Below, one piece after another: positions 7,594 to 16,195 of a stretch of DNA of 60,923 nucleotides; the stretch's first letter is position 1, and the number at the start of each line of letters is the position of its first letter. Origin of the DNA: Anaerolineae bacterium CG2_30_57_67. Its GTDB lineage: Bacteria > Chloroflexota > Anaerolineae > Anaerolineales > Villigracilaceae. The position numbers and the translations under genes are program-made. Location: positions 1-60,923 of the forward strand of contig MNXJ01000015.1 of NCBI GenBank assembly GCA_001872455.1, read 5' to 3'. The notes under the pieces were generated by a model. That model searched no databases. It was not told where the DNA came from and worked only from the letters and a program-made list of their open reading frames with translations.

Positions 7594-9972
7594 ATGATGA
7601 TGCCGTTTATGCAACAGATTTTTACCCTTTTAGCCAACGCTCCAGGCAACCTGATTTATCACCTGGCGCTGGCTTTTTCGATTGCTGGTGCGCTTCAGGA
7701 AGCCATCGGCCAGTGGCGCGCCACCGGTTACCCGCAAACGCGCCGCATGATTACTGGTTTGAGCCTTGTTTTAACGGGCCAGGCCGTTTTATTTATTGCC
7801 AGCGGGCTGGTGTGGCAGGGCGTTTTCTCTGCGCAGGGATTTTTGCCCCCACTTGACCGCGCGGTGATGGTTTTCAGCCTGACTTGGGCGTTGTGGATGT
7901 GGACTTTTCCTGAACCGTCCCGCGCGGGCGATGCTGGAACTGTGCTGTTTAGTCTGCTGACGTTGGCCGGCTTTATTTTTGGCGTCATTGTGCAAAGCGC
8001 CGCATCTGAAAGCGCTTTTAATCAGACCATCCAGCACGTCGTGTGGAACGTTGTCTTGCTGGTAGTTTTGGCAATTGGCGGATTGACCTTGCTGACGCGC
8101 AAACCAATCGGTTGGGGCAATGGGCTGGCGTTGACGGTGTTGGCTATCACCGGTGTCGCGCTGGATTTTCTCGCGCCCGCCGCTGGCAGTTACTCTGGTG
8201 TGGAAAGATTATTTTTTATGGCGGGCTTTCCGTTGTTGCTGACGTTACCGGCGCGTTTTCCCAGCCCGGGCGTGGGTGCGGCCAACGAAACCGTCAGTCG
8301 TTTTCAGAAAAATGTGGCTGAATCGGCCAAGGCAGACCGTCTCAGCCAACCCTTGCGTGAGCGTCGTCGTTACAGCACCGACCCCAAAACGCTGACATCT
8401 CTGATTGCGCTGGCGTCCGAAGTGGATGCCGGGCGCATCAATCAAAACATTGCCCGATCAATGGCGCAAGCCCTGCTGGCCGATTTGTGCTTTGTCATTT
8501 ACCTGAGTGAAGATAAAAGCACGCTCTTCATTGCCAGCGGCTACGATCTGATTCGAGAAGAATTTTTGGAAGGCGGCCTGATGAATAAGGACGCCGTCCC
8601 GATGCTGGCTGGAGCGATTCTGCGTGGACGCGCCTTGCGCCTGCCCGCCAGCACCACCTCGTCCGACCTGAAAGGTTTGGGCGAGATGTTGGGGCTTTCC
8701 AACCCTGGCAATCTGCTCAACGTCCCCATCGCTGGCGAAAAGGGACACATTGGCAGTGTGCTTTTGCTCTCACCCTACTCCAACCGTCTGTGGAACGCCG
8801 ACGATCAGACCTTCCTGACGGGTGTGGCGGCCTCGTTTGTGCCAATTATTGAGCGCAGCCGCCACATGGCCGAAGTGGAACACGAGCGCGACCGCGCCTT
8901 GCAAAGTGCGCAGGAGGCGCAATCGGTTAAAGAGCGTCTGGAGTCAATTAATTCCAACTTGAACAATGAGTTGGACGCCCTCAAAAGCCAGGCTGCCCAG
9001 GCCGGGCAATCCGAATCAGCGCGCCAGGAAGCCCTGAGAGAAATTGAAAAAGTGCGCGTCGAGAACGAGAAACTCAAATCGCGTCTGGAAAGCGCCAAAG
9101 CGTCTGCCGGCCAGTCGCCCGCTGGAAGCAATGAATATTTCGAAAGCGAGTTACGTCTGACGCTGGAAGAAACTGCCCGCCTGCAAAATGCTTTGGCGGA
9201 TGCCAATATCAAAATTCTGGAAATGGAAAAACGCCCCGCCGGGCGGCTCAGCCCCGACCAGGCCGAGGTGATTGCCTCAATTGCCCAGGAACTGCGTCAG
9301 CCCATGTCTTCCATCCTTGGCTATACAGATTTGATGTTGGGCGAATCGGTGGGCATTTTGGGCGCACTTCAACGCAAGTTTGTGGAGCGCATAAAATCGT
9401 CCACCGAACGGGTGGGCAGCCTGATTGACGACCTGATTCAGATTACCACGCTTGAAACCGGCCTGATGGCGCTCAAGCCCGAAACGGTAGATTTGAACCT
9501 GATCATTGACAATGCCATGGCGTATACATCCAGCCAACTGCGCGAGAAAAACATCAGCCTGCGCATTGACCTGCCCGAGACCCTCCACTCTGTGCAGTCT
9601 GACCGCGACGCGCTTCAGCAAATTCTTATTCACCTGTTGCAAAACGCTGGAGCAGCCTCGCCGGTGGAAGGCACCGTGACGTTGCGCGTAGGAATAGATA
9701 AAGAAAACGAAAAGGATTACGTTTTGCTGCAAGTGACCGATAGCGGTGGCGGCATTCCTGCAGAAGATCTGACACGCGTTTTTTCGCGTTTATACCGTGC
9801 TGAGAATGCTCTCATTCAGGGCGTTGGTGATACCGGCGTCGGGCTTTCCATTGCCAAAACGCTGACAGAAGCGCAGGGCGGGCGTATTTGGGTGGATACC
9901 AAAATTGGCGCCGGCTCCACTTTTTCGGTGTTGCTTCCGGTGCGGCAACCTGCGCCTGAGCCGGAGGCCTGA
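7594..9972 (+). CDS. 7TM-GAF histidine-kinase-like protein lacking the phospho-acceptor histidine
   Basis: The 792-residue protein has about seven membrane helices (residues 15-225), a GAF-like domain (about 265-420), a coiled coil (425-545), a dimerisation/H-box region and an HATPase_c domain. The H-box reads IAQELRQPMSS, where family members read x-SHELRTPL: the phospho-acceptor position is Gln565 (CAG codon). The ATP-binding part looks intact, with an N-box LLQNAG, DSGGGI and GDTGVGLSIAK. The protein therefore probably binds ATP but cannot autophosphorylate in the normal way; it could be an allosteric partner of another kinase. A canonical relative with the histidine lies at 54092-56299. 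The next gene, a LysM protein, starts 5 nt downstream, which suggests a cell-wall-related signal. Start may be 7594, 7597 or 7600. Confidence 0.85.
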   Translation: MMMPFMQQIFTLLANAPGNLIYHLALAFSIAGALQEAIGQWRATGYPQTRRMITGLSLVLTGQAVLFIASGLVWQGVFSAQGFLPPLDRAVMVFSLTWALWMWTFPEPSRAGDAGTVLFSLLTLAGFIFGVIVQSAASESAFNQTIQHVVWNVVLLVVLAIGGLTLLTRKPIGWGNGLALTVLAITGVALDFLAPAAGSYSGVERLFFMAGFPLLLTLPARFPSPGVGAANETVSRFQKNVAESAKADRLSQPLRERRRYSTDPKTLTSLIALASEVDAGRINQNIARSMAQALLADLCFVIYLSEDKSTLFIASGYDLIREEFLEGGLMNKDAVPMLAGAILRGRALRLPASTTSSDLKGLGEMLGLSNPGNLLNVPIAGEKGHIGSVLLLSPYSNRLWNADDQTFLTGVAASFVPIIERSRHMAEVEHERDRALQSAQEAQSVKERLESINSNLNNELDALKSQAAQAGQSESARQEALREIEKVRVENEKLKSRLESAKASAGQSPAGSNEYFESELRLTLEETARLQNALADANIKILEMEKRPAGRLSPDQAEVIASIAQELRQPMSSILGYTDLMLGESVGILGALQRKFVERIKSSTERVGSLIDDLIQITTLETGLMALKPETVDLNLIIDNAMAYTSSQLREKNISLRIDLPETLHSVQSDRDALQQILIHLLQNAGAASPVEGTVTLRVGIDKENEKDYVLLQVTDSGGGIPAEDLTRVFSRLYRAENALIQGVGDTGVGLSIAKTLTEAQGGRIWVDTKIGAGSTFSVLLPVRQPAPEPEA

Positions 9973-9977
9973 TTTTT

Positions 9978-10802
9978 ATGCAATCGCTGCGGCAACTGGG
10001 CAACGGTTTTTTCCTCGGTATTCTTTCTATCGTGTTGGTGCTGGGGGCATTTGCCCTGGCGCTGGCTGAGGGCGGGCTGGTGATTTTACCTGCGCCCAGC
10101 CCGACTCTCAGCCCGGCCTTTCCTACGCTGTTTCCGACGCTGCCCCTGCTTGTCACTCAGCCTGGACAAGACATCCCGACCATTGAACCTACCCTGACGC
10201 CTACGCCGCCACCGCCGCCTACTGCTTGCCCCCCTCCGGCAGGCTGGCAGCCTGTGGTAGTGCAACCCTACGACACACTTGAGTCGCTGGCGGCGCTCTA
10301 CCGCCTTCCGGCGGCGCAACTGCAGCAGGCTAATTGTCTGGTCAGCGCTCAGGTGTCGGCGGGGTCGTATATTTACGTTCCGTTTCAGGCTACCAGCACA
10401 CCGATTCCATGCGGTGCGCCATTTGGCTGGGGCGTTTACATCATTCAACCGGGCGACACGCTTTATCGCATCAGCATTCTATACCGGGTGGGTATCGCTG
10501 AATTACAACAGGCCAACTGCCTGGGATATTCCACCTACATTATCACCGGCCAGCCTTTGCGCGTGCCGAATGTACCAACCAGCACTGCCACCTTCACGAT
10601 TGTTGTTCCCGCCAGCGCCACTCCAACAGAAACAATCACCACTACGCCGCTTGCCAGCCCGACAGATACTCTGCTTCCTAGTGACACGCCATCTGCGCTT
10701 CCACTTCCCAGCGACACACCGTCTGCGCTTCCACTTCCCAGCGACACACCGTCTGCGCTTCCACTTCCCAGCGACACACCGTTGCCTACGTCCACGCCGT
10801 AA
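9978..10802 (+). CDS. Membrane-anchored protein with two LysM domains and Thr/Pro-rich linkers
   Basis: The 274-residue product has a membrane helix at about residues 9-31, a Pro/Thr linker, a LysM-like domain (VVVQPYDTLESLAALYRLP and following), a second clearer LysM (YIIQPGDTLYRISILYRVG) and a Ser/Thr/Pro tail. LysM domains bind N-acetylglucosamine polymers such as peptidoglycan. Each LysM is followed by QQANCL, a cysteine shared by both and typical of related Chloroflexota proteins. The tail contains a decapeptide repeat encoded by a 30-bp DNA repeat. GGAGG lies about 10 nt before the ATG, and the kinase-like gene ends 5 nt upstream, so the two form an operon. Confidence 0.88.
   Translation: MQSLRQLGNGFFLGILSIVLVLGAFALALAEGGLVILPAPSPTLSPAFPTLFPTLPLLVTQPGQDIPTIEPTLTPTPPPPPTACPPPAGWQPVVVQPYDTLESLAALYRLPAAQLQQANCLVSAQVSAGSYIYVPFQATSTPIPCGAPFGWGVYIIQPGDTLYRISILYRVGIAELQQANCLGYSTYIITGQPLRVPNVPTSTATFTIVVPASATPTETITTTPLASPTDTLLPSDTPSALPLPSDTPSALPLPSDTPSALPLPSDTPLPTSTP
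10681..10782 (+). repeat. In-frame 30-bp tandem repeat coding SDTPSALPLP
   Basis: Units start at 10681, 10711 and 10741, with a 12-nt partial copy at 10771. The second and third are identical over 30 bp and the first differs at three positions. Near identity at DNA level suggests recent slippage expansion of the wall-spanning linker, which could vary in length between strains. Confidence 0.9.
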
Positions 10803-10855
10803 GCGTTTTGAAAACGCCATGCGCAGGGTTTACCCTGCTTTTTTACACCTTTGGC

Positions 10856-12265
10856 ATGTTTAAATGTTTTCGGCTGTTGCTGCTATTTTTTTTGCTGACG
10901 AGTTGCGCCCCGGTTGCGCCGCCTGTGGCTTATGCGCCCTATTACATTGTCACTGCCGCGCCAGATGCCAGCGCCACGCCAACGCCTTTTCAGCCGCTCT
11001 CACCAGGTATTTCGTCGCCGATACCTGTCTTTACTGCCACGCTGACGCCTGTCCCCTTCAGCGCCACACCGGCGCCGAGCCCAACACCCGAAGCAACTCA
11101 GTTTGCTACGCTACCACCGCCCCCGACTCTGGAAAATGCAGCAGTAATCTCCATTCTCCTGCTTGGCTCTGATTTGCGCTCCGGCGCTTCTTTTCGCACT
11201 GATACCATCGTTGTTGCGTTGGTGCGGCCAAACGAAGGCCAGGTTTCGCTCATCTCCATTCCGCGTGACCTGTGGGTGGAAATTCCCGGCATCGGCCCGC
11301 AGCGCATCAACACCGCCTACCAGTCTGGCGAAATTTACGGTTACCCTGGTGGCGGGCCGGGTTTGTTGAAAGATACACTCCTCAACAATCTAGGAATTCA
11401 AATTGATCATACCGCACTGGTAGATTTTGACGGTTTTAGAAAAATTATCAATACGCTGGGGGGTGTGGATGTGCCGATAGCCTGTCCCTACACCGATTGG
11501 CATCTCATTGCCCCGGATTTGAACGCGGAAGATGAAAATAATTGGGCGCTTTATACCGCCGGGCCGGGTGTGCTGCACATGGATGGCGACTTGACGCTGT
11601 GGTATGCGCGCTCGCGTAAAAAATCCAACGATTTTGACCGTGGACGTCGTCAGCAGGAAGTTTTGCGCTCACTCTACGGACAATTTTTGCGTACCCAAAG
11701 CCTGCCGCGCCTGCCACAACTCTACGCCGATTTGAACGCCAGCGTGCGCACCGATTTTGGCTTGGACGATATCCTGGCGTTTGCGCCGCTGACGCTGAAT
11801 CTGACCAACGCCGACATCCGCAGTTACTACATTGCCGGAGAGATGGTTACCCCGTGGACAACACCCGGCGGCGCTGCTGTCTTGCTGCCTAACCCCGAAG
11901 CCATTCAGGCCATGCTGGCGCAAGCCATCTCGCCTTCGCCTTTGCAAACGGAACGGCAAATGCTAAAGGTGGAGATTCAAAATGGGTCAGCCAATGACGG
12001 TTGGGACGCGCTGGCCGCTGAACGATTGAACTATGCCGGGTATGCAACTTCGCTTTTTCATGCCGACCACCGTCAGCACAACGTAACCCTGCTCTATGAC
12101 CTGACGGCTGACCAGGATGCGCTTCGCGCCGCCAGTCTGCTGGCCGTACTGGGGCTAGAACCTGCCGCGCTGGTAAAAGTGCCTGGAGATGGGACGCTTT
12201 CGTATGTGCTGCTACTGGGCAATGATTATCAACCCTGTTTTATACCGCAAAACCTGACGTCATAG
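10856..12265 (+). CDS. LytR-CpsA-Psr (LCP) family lipoprotein with C-terminal LytR_C domain
   Basis: LCP proteins transfer undecaprenyl-linked glycopolymers onto the cell wall. From ATG 10856 the product has 469 residues with a lipobox LLTSC (C17), a Pro/Thr linker to about residue 90 and the LCP core: ILLLGSDLRSGASFRTDTIVV, VSLISIPRDLWVEIPG, RINTAYQ and DGDLTLWYARSRKKSNDFDRGRRQQ written here as separate motifs. These contain the Arg/Asp set that binds the pyrophosphate lipid. A LytR_C-like domain follows (VEIQNGSANDGWDALAAERL). A TTG 48 nt upstream is a possible but unlikely start because it would bury the lipobox. It lies 53 nt after the LysM gene, same strand. Confidence 0.9.
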   Translation: MFKCFRLLLLFFLLTSCAPVAPPVAYAPYYIVTAAPDASATPTPFQPLSPGISSPIPVFTATLTPVPFSATPAPSPTPEATQFATLPPPPTLENAAVISILLLGSDLRSGASFRTDTIVVALVRPNEGQVSLISIPRDLWVEIPGIGPQRINTAYQSGEIYGYPGGGPGLLKDTLLNNLGIQIDHTALVDFDGFRKIINTLGGVDVPIACPYTDWHLIAPDLNAEDENNWALYTAGPGVLHMDGDLTLWYARSRKKSNDFDRGRRQQEVLRSLYGQFLRTQSLPRLPQLYADLNASVRTDFGLDDILAFAPLTLNLTNADIRSYYIAGEMVTPWTTPGGAAVLLPNPEAIQAMLAQAISPSPLQTERQMLKVEIQNGSANDGWDALAAERLNYAGYATSLFHADHRQHNVTLLYDLTADQDALRAASLLAVLGLEPAALVKVPGDGTLSYVLLLGNDYQPCFIPQNLTS

Positions 12266-12283
12266 CAGGTAGTGCAGGGTTTC

Positions 12284-13264
12284 TTACCGTTCTTCTATTT
12301 TTGGCTTGCCCACAATTTCATCTACCCGCGCCATTACGTCGGGTGTTAGTTTTGGCAGCACTTCCAGCGCCTGTAAATTTTCATGTACTTGCGAAACCCG
12401 GCTGGCGCCGGTGATGACGGTGCTGACGCACGGATTTTTGGCGCACCAGGCGATAGCGAATTGCGCCAATGTACAACCCAGTTCTTTGGTGAGGGGTTCC
12501 AGCGCTTTCACTTTGGCAATTTCTTGCGGGTTAGTTAATCTTTCGCGCAGCCATTCATAACCTTTCAGCGCGCCGCGTGTGCCTTCGGGAATGCCATTGT
12601 TGTACTTGCCCGTCAGCAAGCCGGAAGCCAGTGGGCTCCAGGTTGTTAACCCCAGGCCGGTATCTTTGTAAAGGCGGGCGTATTCTTCTTCAACGCGGCG
12701 GCGGTGCAGCAGGTTGTACTGTGGTTGTTCCATCACCGGCTTGTGCCAGCCATATTTATCACAAATTAGCCATGCCGCGCGGATTTCGTCGGCGTTCCAT
12801 TCTGAAGTTCCCCAGTAGAGCGCTTTGCCTTGCACAATCATATCGTTCATGGCGCGGGCGGTTTCCTCGATGGGTGTAGTCGGGTCGGCGCGGTGGCAAA
12901 AGACCAAATCCACATAATCCAGGCAAAAACGCGCCAGCGAAGCATCAATCGCCTCTCTCAGACGCTTGCGGCTGAGAGTGTTCTTTTCGTTGACGCCATC
13001 GTGCAACCCCCAAAAAAATTTGGTTGAGACCAGATAACTGCCGCGCCGCCAGCCTAACTTTTTGAGCGCTGCGCCCATCACTTCTTCCGATTTTCCGGCG
13101 GCGTAAATTTCAGCGTTATCGAAAAAATTAACCCCGGCGTCGTAGGCGGCGGCCATACTTTCGACTGCGGCATCTACGTCGATCTGTGTGCTAAAGGTGA
13201 CCCACGAACCGAACGAAAGAACGCTGACTTGAATGCCAGAACGACCCAGATAACGGTATTCCAT
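12284..13264 (-). CDS. Aldo/keto reductase, Kv-channel beta-subunit-like (AKR6 type)
   Basis: The 326-residue NADPH-dependent reductase has the AKR catalytic tetrad D49, Y54, K82 and H124 ([18 protein letters not shown] and VFCHRADP). [19 protein letters not shown] is the standard N-terminus, and [10 protein letters not shown] and [16 protein letters not shown] match Kv-beta and YghZ-type members, which reduce aldehydes and methylglyoxal. AAGGAG precedes ATG 13264; the longer frame upstream adds 47 unrelated residues and is rejected. The gene converges on the LCP gene with a gap of only 18 bp. Substrate is not predictable. Confidence 0.93.
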   Translation of the reverse strand: MEYRYLGRSGIQVSVLSFGSWVTFSTQIDVDAAVESMAAAYDAGVNFFDNAEIYAAGKSEEVMGAALKKLGWRRGSYLVSTKFFWGLHDGVNEKNTLSRKRLREAIDASLARFCLDYVDLVFCHRADPTTPIEETARAMNDMIVQGKALYWGTSEWNADEIRAAWLICDKYGWHKPVMEQPQYNLLHRRRVEEEYARLYKDTGLGLTTWSPLASGLLTGKYNNGIPEGTRGALKGYEWLRERLTNPQEIAKVKALEPLTKELGCTLAQFAIAWCAKNPCVSTVITGASRVSQVHENLQALEVLPKLTPDVMARVDEIVGKPKIEER

Positions 13265-13440
13265 AATTTTTCTCCTTAAAAGTTGATGCTTGATTTTACC
13301 ATTTGCGCATGACTTGTTTTTATCCGGCCTTGCGCCAATTCTCATTGTCTCTTTACACAATTGGCCTATACGCTCGTTTGTGAGTTCAAACCAAATAATA
13401 AGCAATTCCCTTCATCACTTGGGGAGGCGAGAAGTTACAT

Positions 13441-13481
13441 AAAGCAAAAAACTCCCCGTCAAACGGGGAGTTTTTTGCTTT
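13441..13481. terminator. Bidirectional intrinsic terminator, 18-bp perfect stem
   Basis: Left arm 13441-13458, loop TCAAA 13459-13463, right arm 13464-13481. The CTCCCCG/CGGGGAG core is flanked by A6 on the left and T6 on the right, so it can stop transcription from either side. Its right end overlaps the last two bases of the 61-residue gene, for which it is the natural terminator. Confidence 0.9.
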
Positions 13482-13665
13482 ATGCTTTTTGTTCCTTGGG
13501 CTTTGAGCCGATTTCGACCATTTGTACTTGCACCTGATAGCGTTTCTCGCCGATGGAAATTTTTCCCATGCTGTAAAAGCCCTTTGAGCCGGTCTTGAAC
13601 TCTTTTGGGTCGGCGGTCATGATGCCAATCAGTTGCGCATCCTGCTTGAATTCGACAGTAATCAT
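13480..13665 (-). CDS. Conserved-looking small protein of unknown function (61 residues)
   Basis: I do not recognise a named family. The product starts MITVEFKQDAQLIGIMTADPKEF and has an alternating beta-strand pattern with a lysine-rich C-terminus (GSKPKEQKA); no membrane helix or cysteine. It is judged real because AAAGGAG sits at good spacing before ATG 13665, codon use is normal and a strong terminator abuts its stop codon. The middle (SKGFYSMGKISIGEKRYQVQV) looks like a small beta-barrel or ribbon, so nucleic-acid or protein binding is possible, but that is a guess. It is a single-gene unit. Confidence 0.7.
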   Translation of the reverse strand: MITVEFKQDAQLIGIMTADPKEFKTGSKGFYSMGKISIGEKRYQVQVQMVEIGSKPKEQKA

Positions 13666-13812
13666 TTTTTTCTCCTTTGTGAATGTTTCCTCTATTTTAG
13701 CCGAGTTTTATGGCAGCGTGGCCTCGAGTTTATCTCTACGGGATTAACTCTACCTGTGCCAGACCTTGTGTGTTAAAGTTGAATGTATTCCCATCTTTTC
13801 AAGGAGCAAAAT

Positions 13813-14664
13813 ATGTCACGTTTAGCCATTATTACCGATACCGATGCCGGCCTGCCGTTTGAATTGGCCCAGCGCCATAATATCGTTCAGGTGCCAATCA
13901 ATGTTCAATTTGGCGAGGAAAGCTTTCGCGACGGGTACGAGATTGACAACCAGACGGTTTTTGCGCGCATTGACCGCGAGAAGAAACTTCCAACCACGGC
14001 TGCGCCCGCGCCGGGGCAGTTCAGCCAGGCCTTTGAGCAGGCTTTCGCTCAGGGCGCGGAGGAGATTCTGTGCCTGAACATCAGCAGTGAAATGAGCGCC
14101 ACCTACGCTGCCGCGCATCAGGCGGCGGAAATGTTCCCTGACCGGCGCGTGGAAGTGATGGACACGCGCAGTGTCAGCCTGGCGCAGGGATTTATGGTAC
14201 TGGCCGCCGCAAAGGCCGCCGCCAGCGGGGCGACGCTGGACGAAGCCCGCGCCGCCGCTGAAAATATCCGTGACCGCACTTTTTTCTTTGGCGCGTTAAG
14301 CACGCTGAAATATATCGCCATGAGCGGACGGGTCAGTTCGCTGGCGGCAGGCATGGCTGGAATGTTGGATATTCGCCCAATTTTGTCGATTAAAGAGGGA
14401 AAGCTGGCCCTGCTGGAAAAAGTCCGCACGCTGAGCAAGGCTTGGGCGCGCGCCATTGACCTGGCCGCTCAATCTGCTGACGGGCGCGTTATCAAGCAGA
14501 TGGGCGTTCTACACGTCAACGCCCCTGAAGCGGCGCAAAAATTCGAGACGCTTCTGCGCGCGGCGTTGCCCTGCCCGCAAGACATCCTTGTGACCGAAAT
14601 TTTACCGGGGCTGGCGGTGCATACTGGCGCGGGGTTGGTGGCGGTGGTGCTGGTGGTGGCGTAA
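13813..14664 (+). CDS. DegV family fatty-acid-binding protein (first of three in the window)
   Basis: DegV proteins are two-domain cytoplasmic lipid binders; in Firmicutes the FakB members present fatty acids to a kinase. From ATG 13813 (AAGGAG just upstream) the 283-residue product shows ITDTDAGLP, the TTAAPAPGQF loop (family usually T-S-Q-P), ISSEMSATY and, near the end, VHTGAG in place of the usual HTGPG. It is more diverged than the tandem DegV pair at 46-48 kb. It lies 5 nt before hemW and is probably co-transcribed. No FakA-type kinase is seen in the window. Confidence 0.88.
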   Translation: MSRLAIITDTDAGLPFELAQRHNIVQVPINVQFGEESFRDGYEIDNQTVFARIDREKKLPTTAAPAPGQFSQAFEQAFAQGAEEILCLNISSEMSATYAAAHQAAEMFPDRRVEVMDTRSVSLAQGFMVLAAAKAAASGATLDEARAAAENIRDRTFFFGALSTLKYIAMSGRVSSLAAGMAGMLDIRPILSIKEGKLALLEKVRTLSKAWARAIDLAAQSADGRVIKQMGVLHVNAPEAAQKFETLLRAALPCPQDILVTEILPGLAVHTGAGLVAVVLVVA

Positions 14665-14669
14665 GCCGT

Positions 14670-15917
14670 ATGGACGTTCCTTACGCGGTTTACCTTCACA
14701 TTCCTTTTTGCCGCCATCGCTGCGCGTATTGTGATTTCAATACCTACGCCGGGCAGGAAGACTCGCTTTCATCTTATGTGCAGGCCTTGTGTAACGAGAT
14801 TCAGGCCGTGGGCGCGGGGGTTTCGCTCCCTGTGCGGGTCGGCAGTATTTTTTTTGGCGGTGGCACGCCCTCGCTGTTGACTTCCGCCCATTTCCGCGAC
14901 ATTTTTCAATCCCTTTATCGCGCATTTGAGATTTTGCCGGATGCCGAAATTAGTATGGAAGCCAATCCCGGCACGGTGACACTGGCCGCGCTGGAGCAGC
15001 TGCGCGCGCTGGGCATGAACCGGCTCAGCTTTGGGGTGCAGAGCGCCAACCCGAATGAGTTGCGCCTGCTGGAACGAATTCATGATTACTCGGATGTGGT
15101 TAATGCGGTGCTGTGGGCGCGCCGCGCGGGTTTTGATAATCTCAACCTTGATTTGATGTACGGCCTGCCGGAGCAGACGCTTGCCGACTGGCAGAAGACA
15201 GTTAACCTGGTGACGGGCCTGGACCCGCAGCATTTTTCTGCCTACGCGCTGACGCTGGAGCACGGGACTCCGTTTGGGCGCTGGGCCAGCCGTGGGCTGA
15301 TGCCAACGCCCGACCCTGACCTGGCGGCGGAGATGGCCGAATGGGTGCGCGATTTTTGGGCTGAACAGGGCTATGAACATTACGAAATTTCCAATTGGGC
15401 CAAAATAAATGATGGATTCAAAATGCAGAATGAGAAATTCGATTCATCATTCCGCATTTACTATTCCGCATTTGTTTGCCGTCATAACTTGCAATACTGG
15501 CGCAACTTGCCCTATTTTGGGCTGGGGGCGGGGGCGCACGGGTATGCGGGCGGGGTGCGCTACTCAAATGTTTTGCGCATCAAAACCTACATCGAGCGGG
15601 TGCGCGCTGGCGGTGCGGCGGTGCGCTGGCCGCTGACAGCGGCGGCAGTCAATCAAATTCCGATCCACCGCGAGACCGAGATGGATGAGACAATGATGAC
15701 TGGTTTGCGGTTGGTGCAGGAGGGTGTTGCTGATGCGGCCTTTACGGCGCGCTTTGGCGTCTCGCTGCGCGAGATGTATGGCCGTGAAATTGACGAATTG
15801 CTGGGGTTTGGGCTGGTGGAATGGAAAACATCCGGCGATTCGGGCGTTTTGCGTTTGACGCGCCGCGGCTGGTTGTTAGGCAATCAGGTTTTTATGCGCT
15901 TTTTGCGCGGGTACTAG
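14670..15917 (+). CDS. hemW: HemW-like radical SAM protein (haem chaperone / coproporphyrinogen oxidase-like) with a 24-codon insert
   Basis: The 415-residue protein has the HemW N-terminus VYLHIPFCRHRCAYCDFNTY with the Fe-S cysteines C14, C18 and C21, plus GGGTPSLL, SFGVQS and DLMYGLPEQT. The HemW C-terminal domain begins EISNWAK and should pass within a few residues to CRHN; here 24 codons (15405-15476) come between. That insert is made of hairpin-type repeat DNA and keeps the frame. HemW proteins bind haem and are not true CPO enzymes; the CXXXCXXC without a further cysteine fits HemW rather than HemN. It follows degV by 5 nt. Confidence 0.9.
   Translation: MDVPYAVYLHIPFCRHRCAYCDFNTYAGQEDSLSSYVQALCNEIQAVGAGVSLPVRVGSIFFGGGTPSLLTSAHFRDIFQSLYRAFEILPDAEISMEANPGTVTLAALEQLRALGMNRLSFGVQSANPNELRLLERIHDYSDVVNAVLWARRAGFDNLNLDLMYGLPEQTLADWQKTVNLVTGLDPQHFSAYALTLEHGTPFGRWASRGLMPTPDPDLAAEMAEWVRDFWAEQGYEHYEISNWAKINDGFKMQNEKFDSSFRIYYSAFVCRHNLQYWRNLPYFGLGAGAHGYAGGVRYSNVLRIKTYIERVRAGGAAVRWPLTAAAVNQIPIHRETEMDETMMTGLRLVQEGVADAAFTARFGVSLREMYGREIDELLGFGLVEWKTSGDSGVLRLTRRGWLLGNQVFMRFLRGY
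15405..15476 (+). repeat. 72-nt in-frame repeat-like insertion inside hemW
   Basis: The segment contains an inverted repeat, AATGCAGAATGA at 15422-15433 against TCATTCCGCATT at 15447-15458 (11 of 12 bases pair), and a direct repeat ATTCCGCATTT at 15449 and 15464. Its ATGATG/CATCATT texture resembles intergenic repeat DNA; a similar AATGATGAATGATGAATGCAG tract, given here only by position, is at 16648-16668. Length is divisible by three and has no stop. Confidence 0.75.
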
Positions 15918-15952
15918 GCCGACCAACTCTACATCTTTGCTCCACCCTAAAG

Positions 15953-16110
15953 CGACATAAATGTCGTGCTGAAAATTGGCGTCATCTAATTTTCAGACGC
16001 CTGAAGCCTGTCAAACAGCCCTATGATAAAGAAAAACGTGCTTCTCCGATTTTCTCGGCGCAACCGCGACATAAATATCGTGCCACAGGGTTGTTGCTGC
16101 GTAACATCAG
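15953..16110. repeat. Intergenic repeat region with two CGACATAAATGTCG-type palindromes
   Basis: The 278-bp gap between hemW and the zinc-ribbon gene holds two copies of a near-palindrome: CGACATAAATGTCG at 15953-15966 and CGACATAAATATCG at 16067-16080. Flanks also repeat elsewhere: GAAAATTGGCGTCA after the first, and TGCGTAACATCAG (16098-16110) after the second, both found again near 60690-60760 in inverted order. A weaker palindrome copy is at 25641. No gene is seen in the gap. Confidence 0.75.
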
Positions 16111-16195
16111 TTAAGTCAATTGAGAATTGCTGTGTCACTATGCTAATTATGCAAGGCAGGGTAAACTCTTGTCATCCATATTTTCTGGAGTATCT

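Noticed and set aside
13783-13812. Start of the first degV at 13783
   Set aside because: AAGGAG is placed for ATG 13813, which also gives the standard DegV N-terminus.
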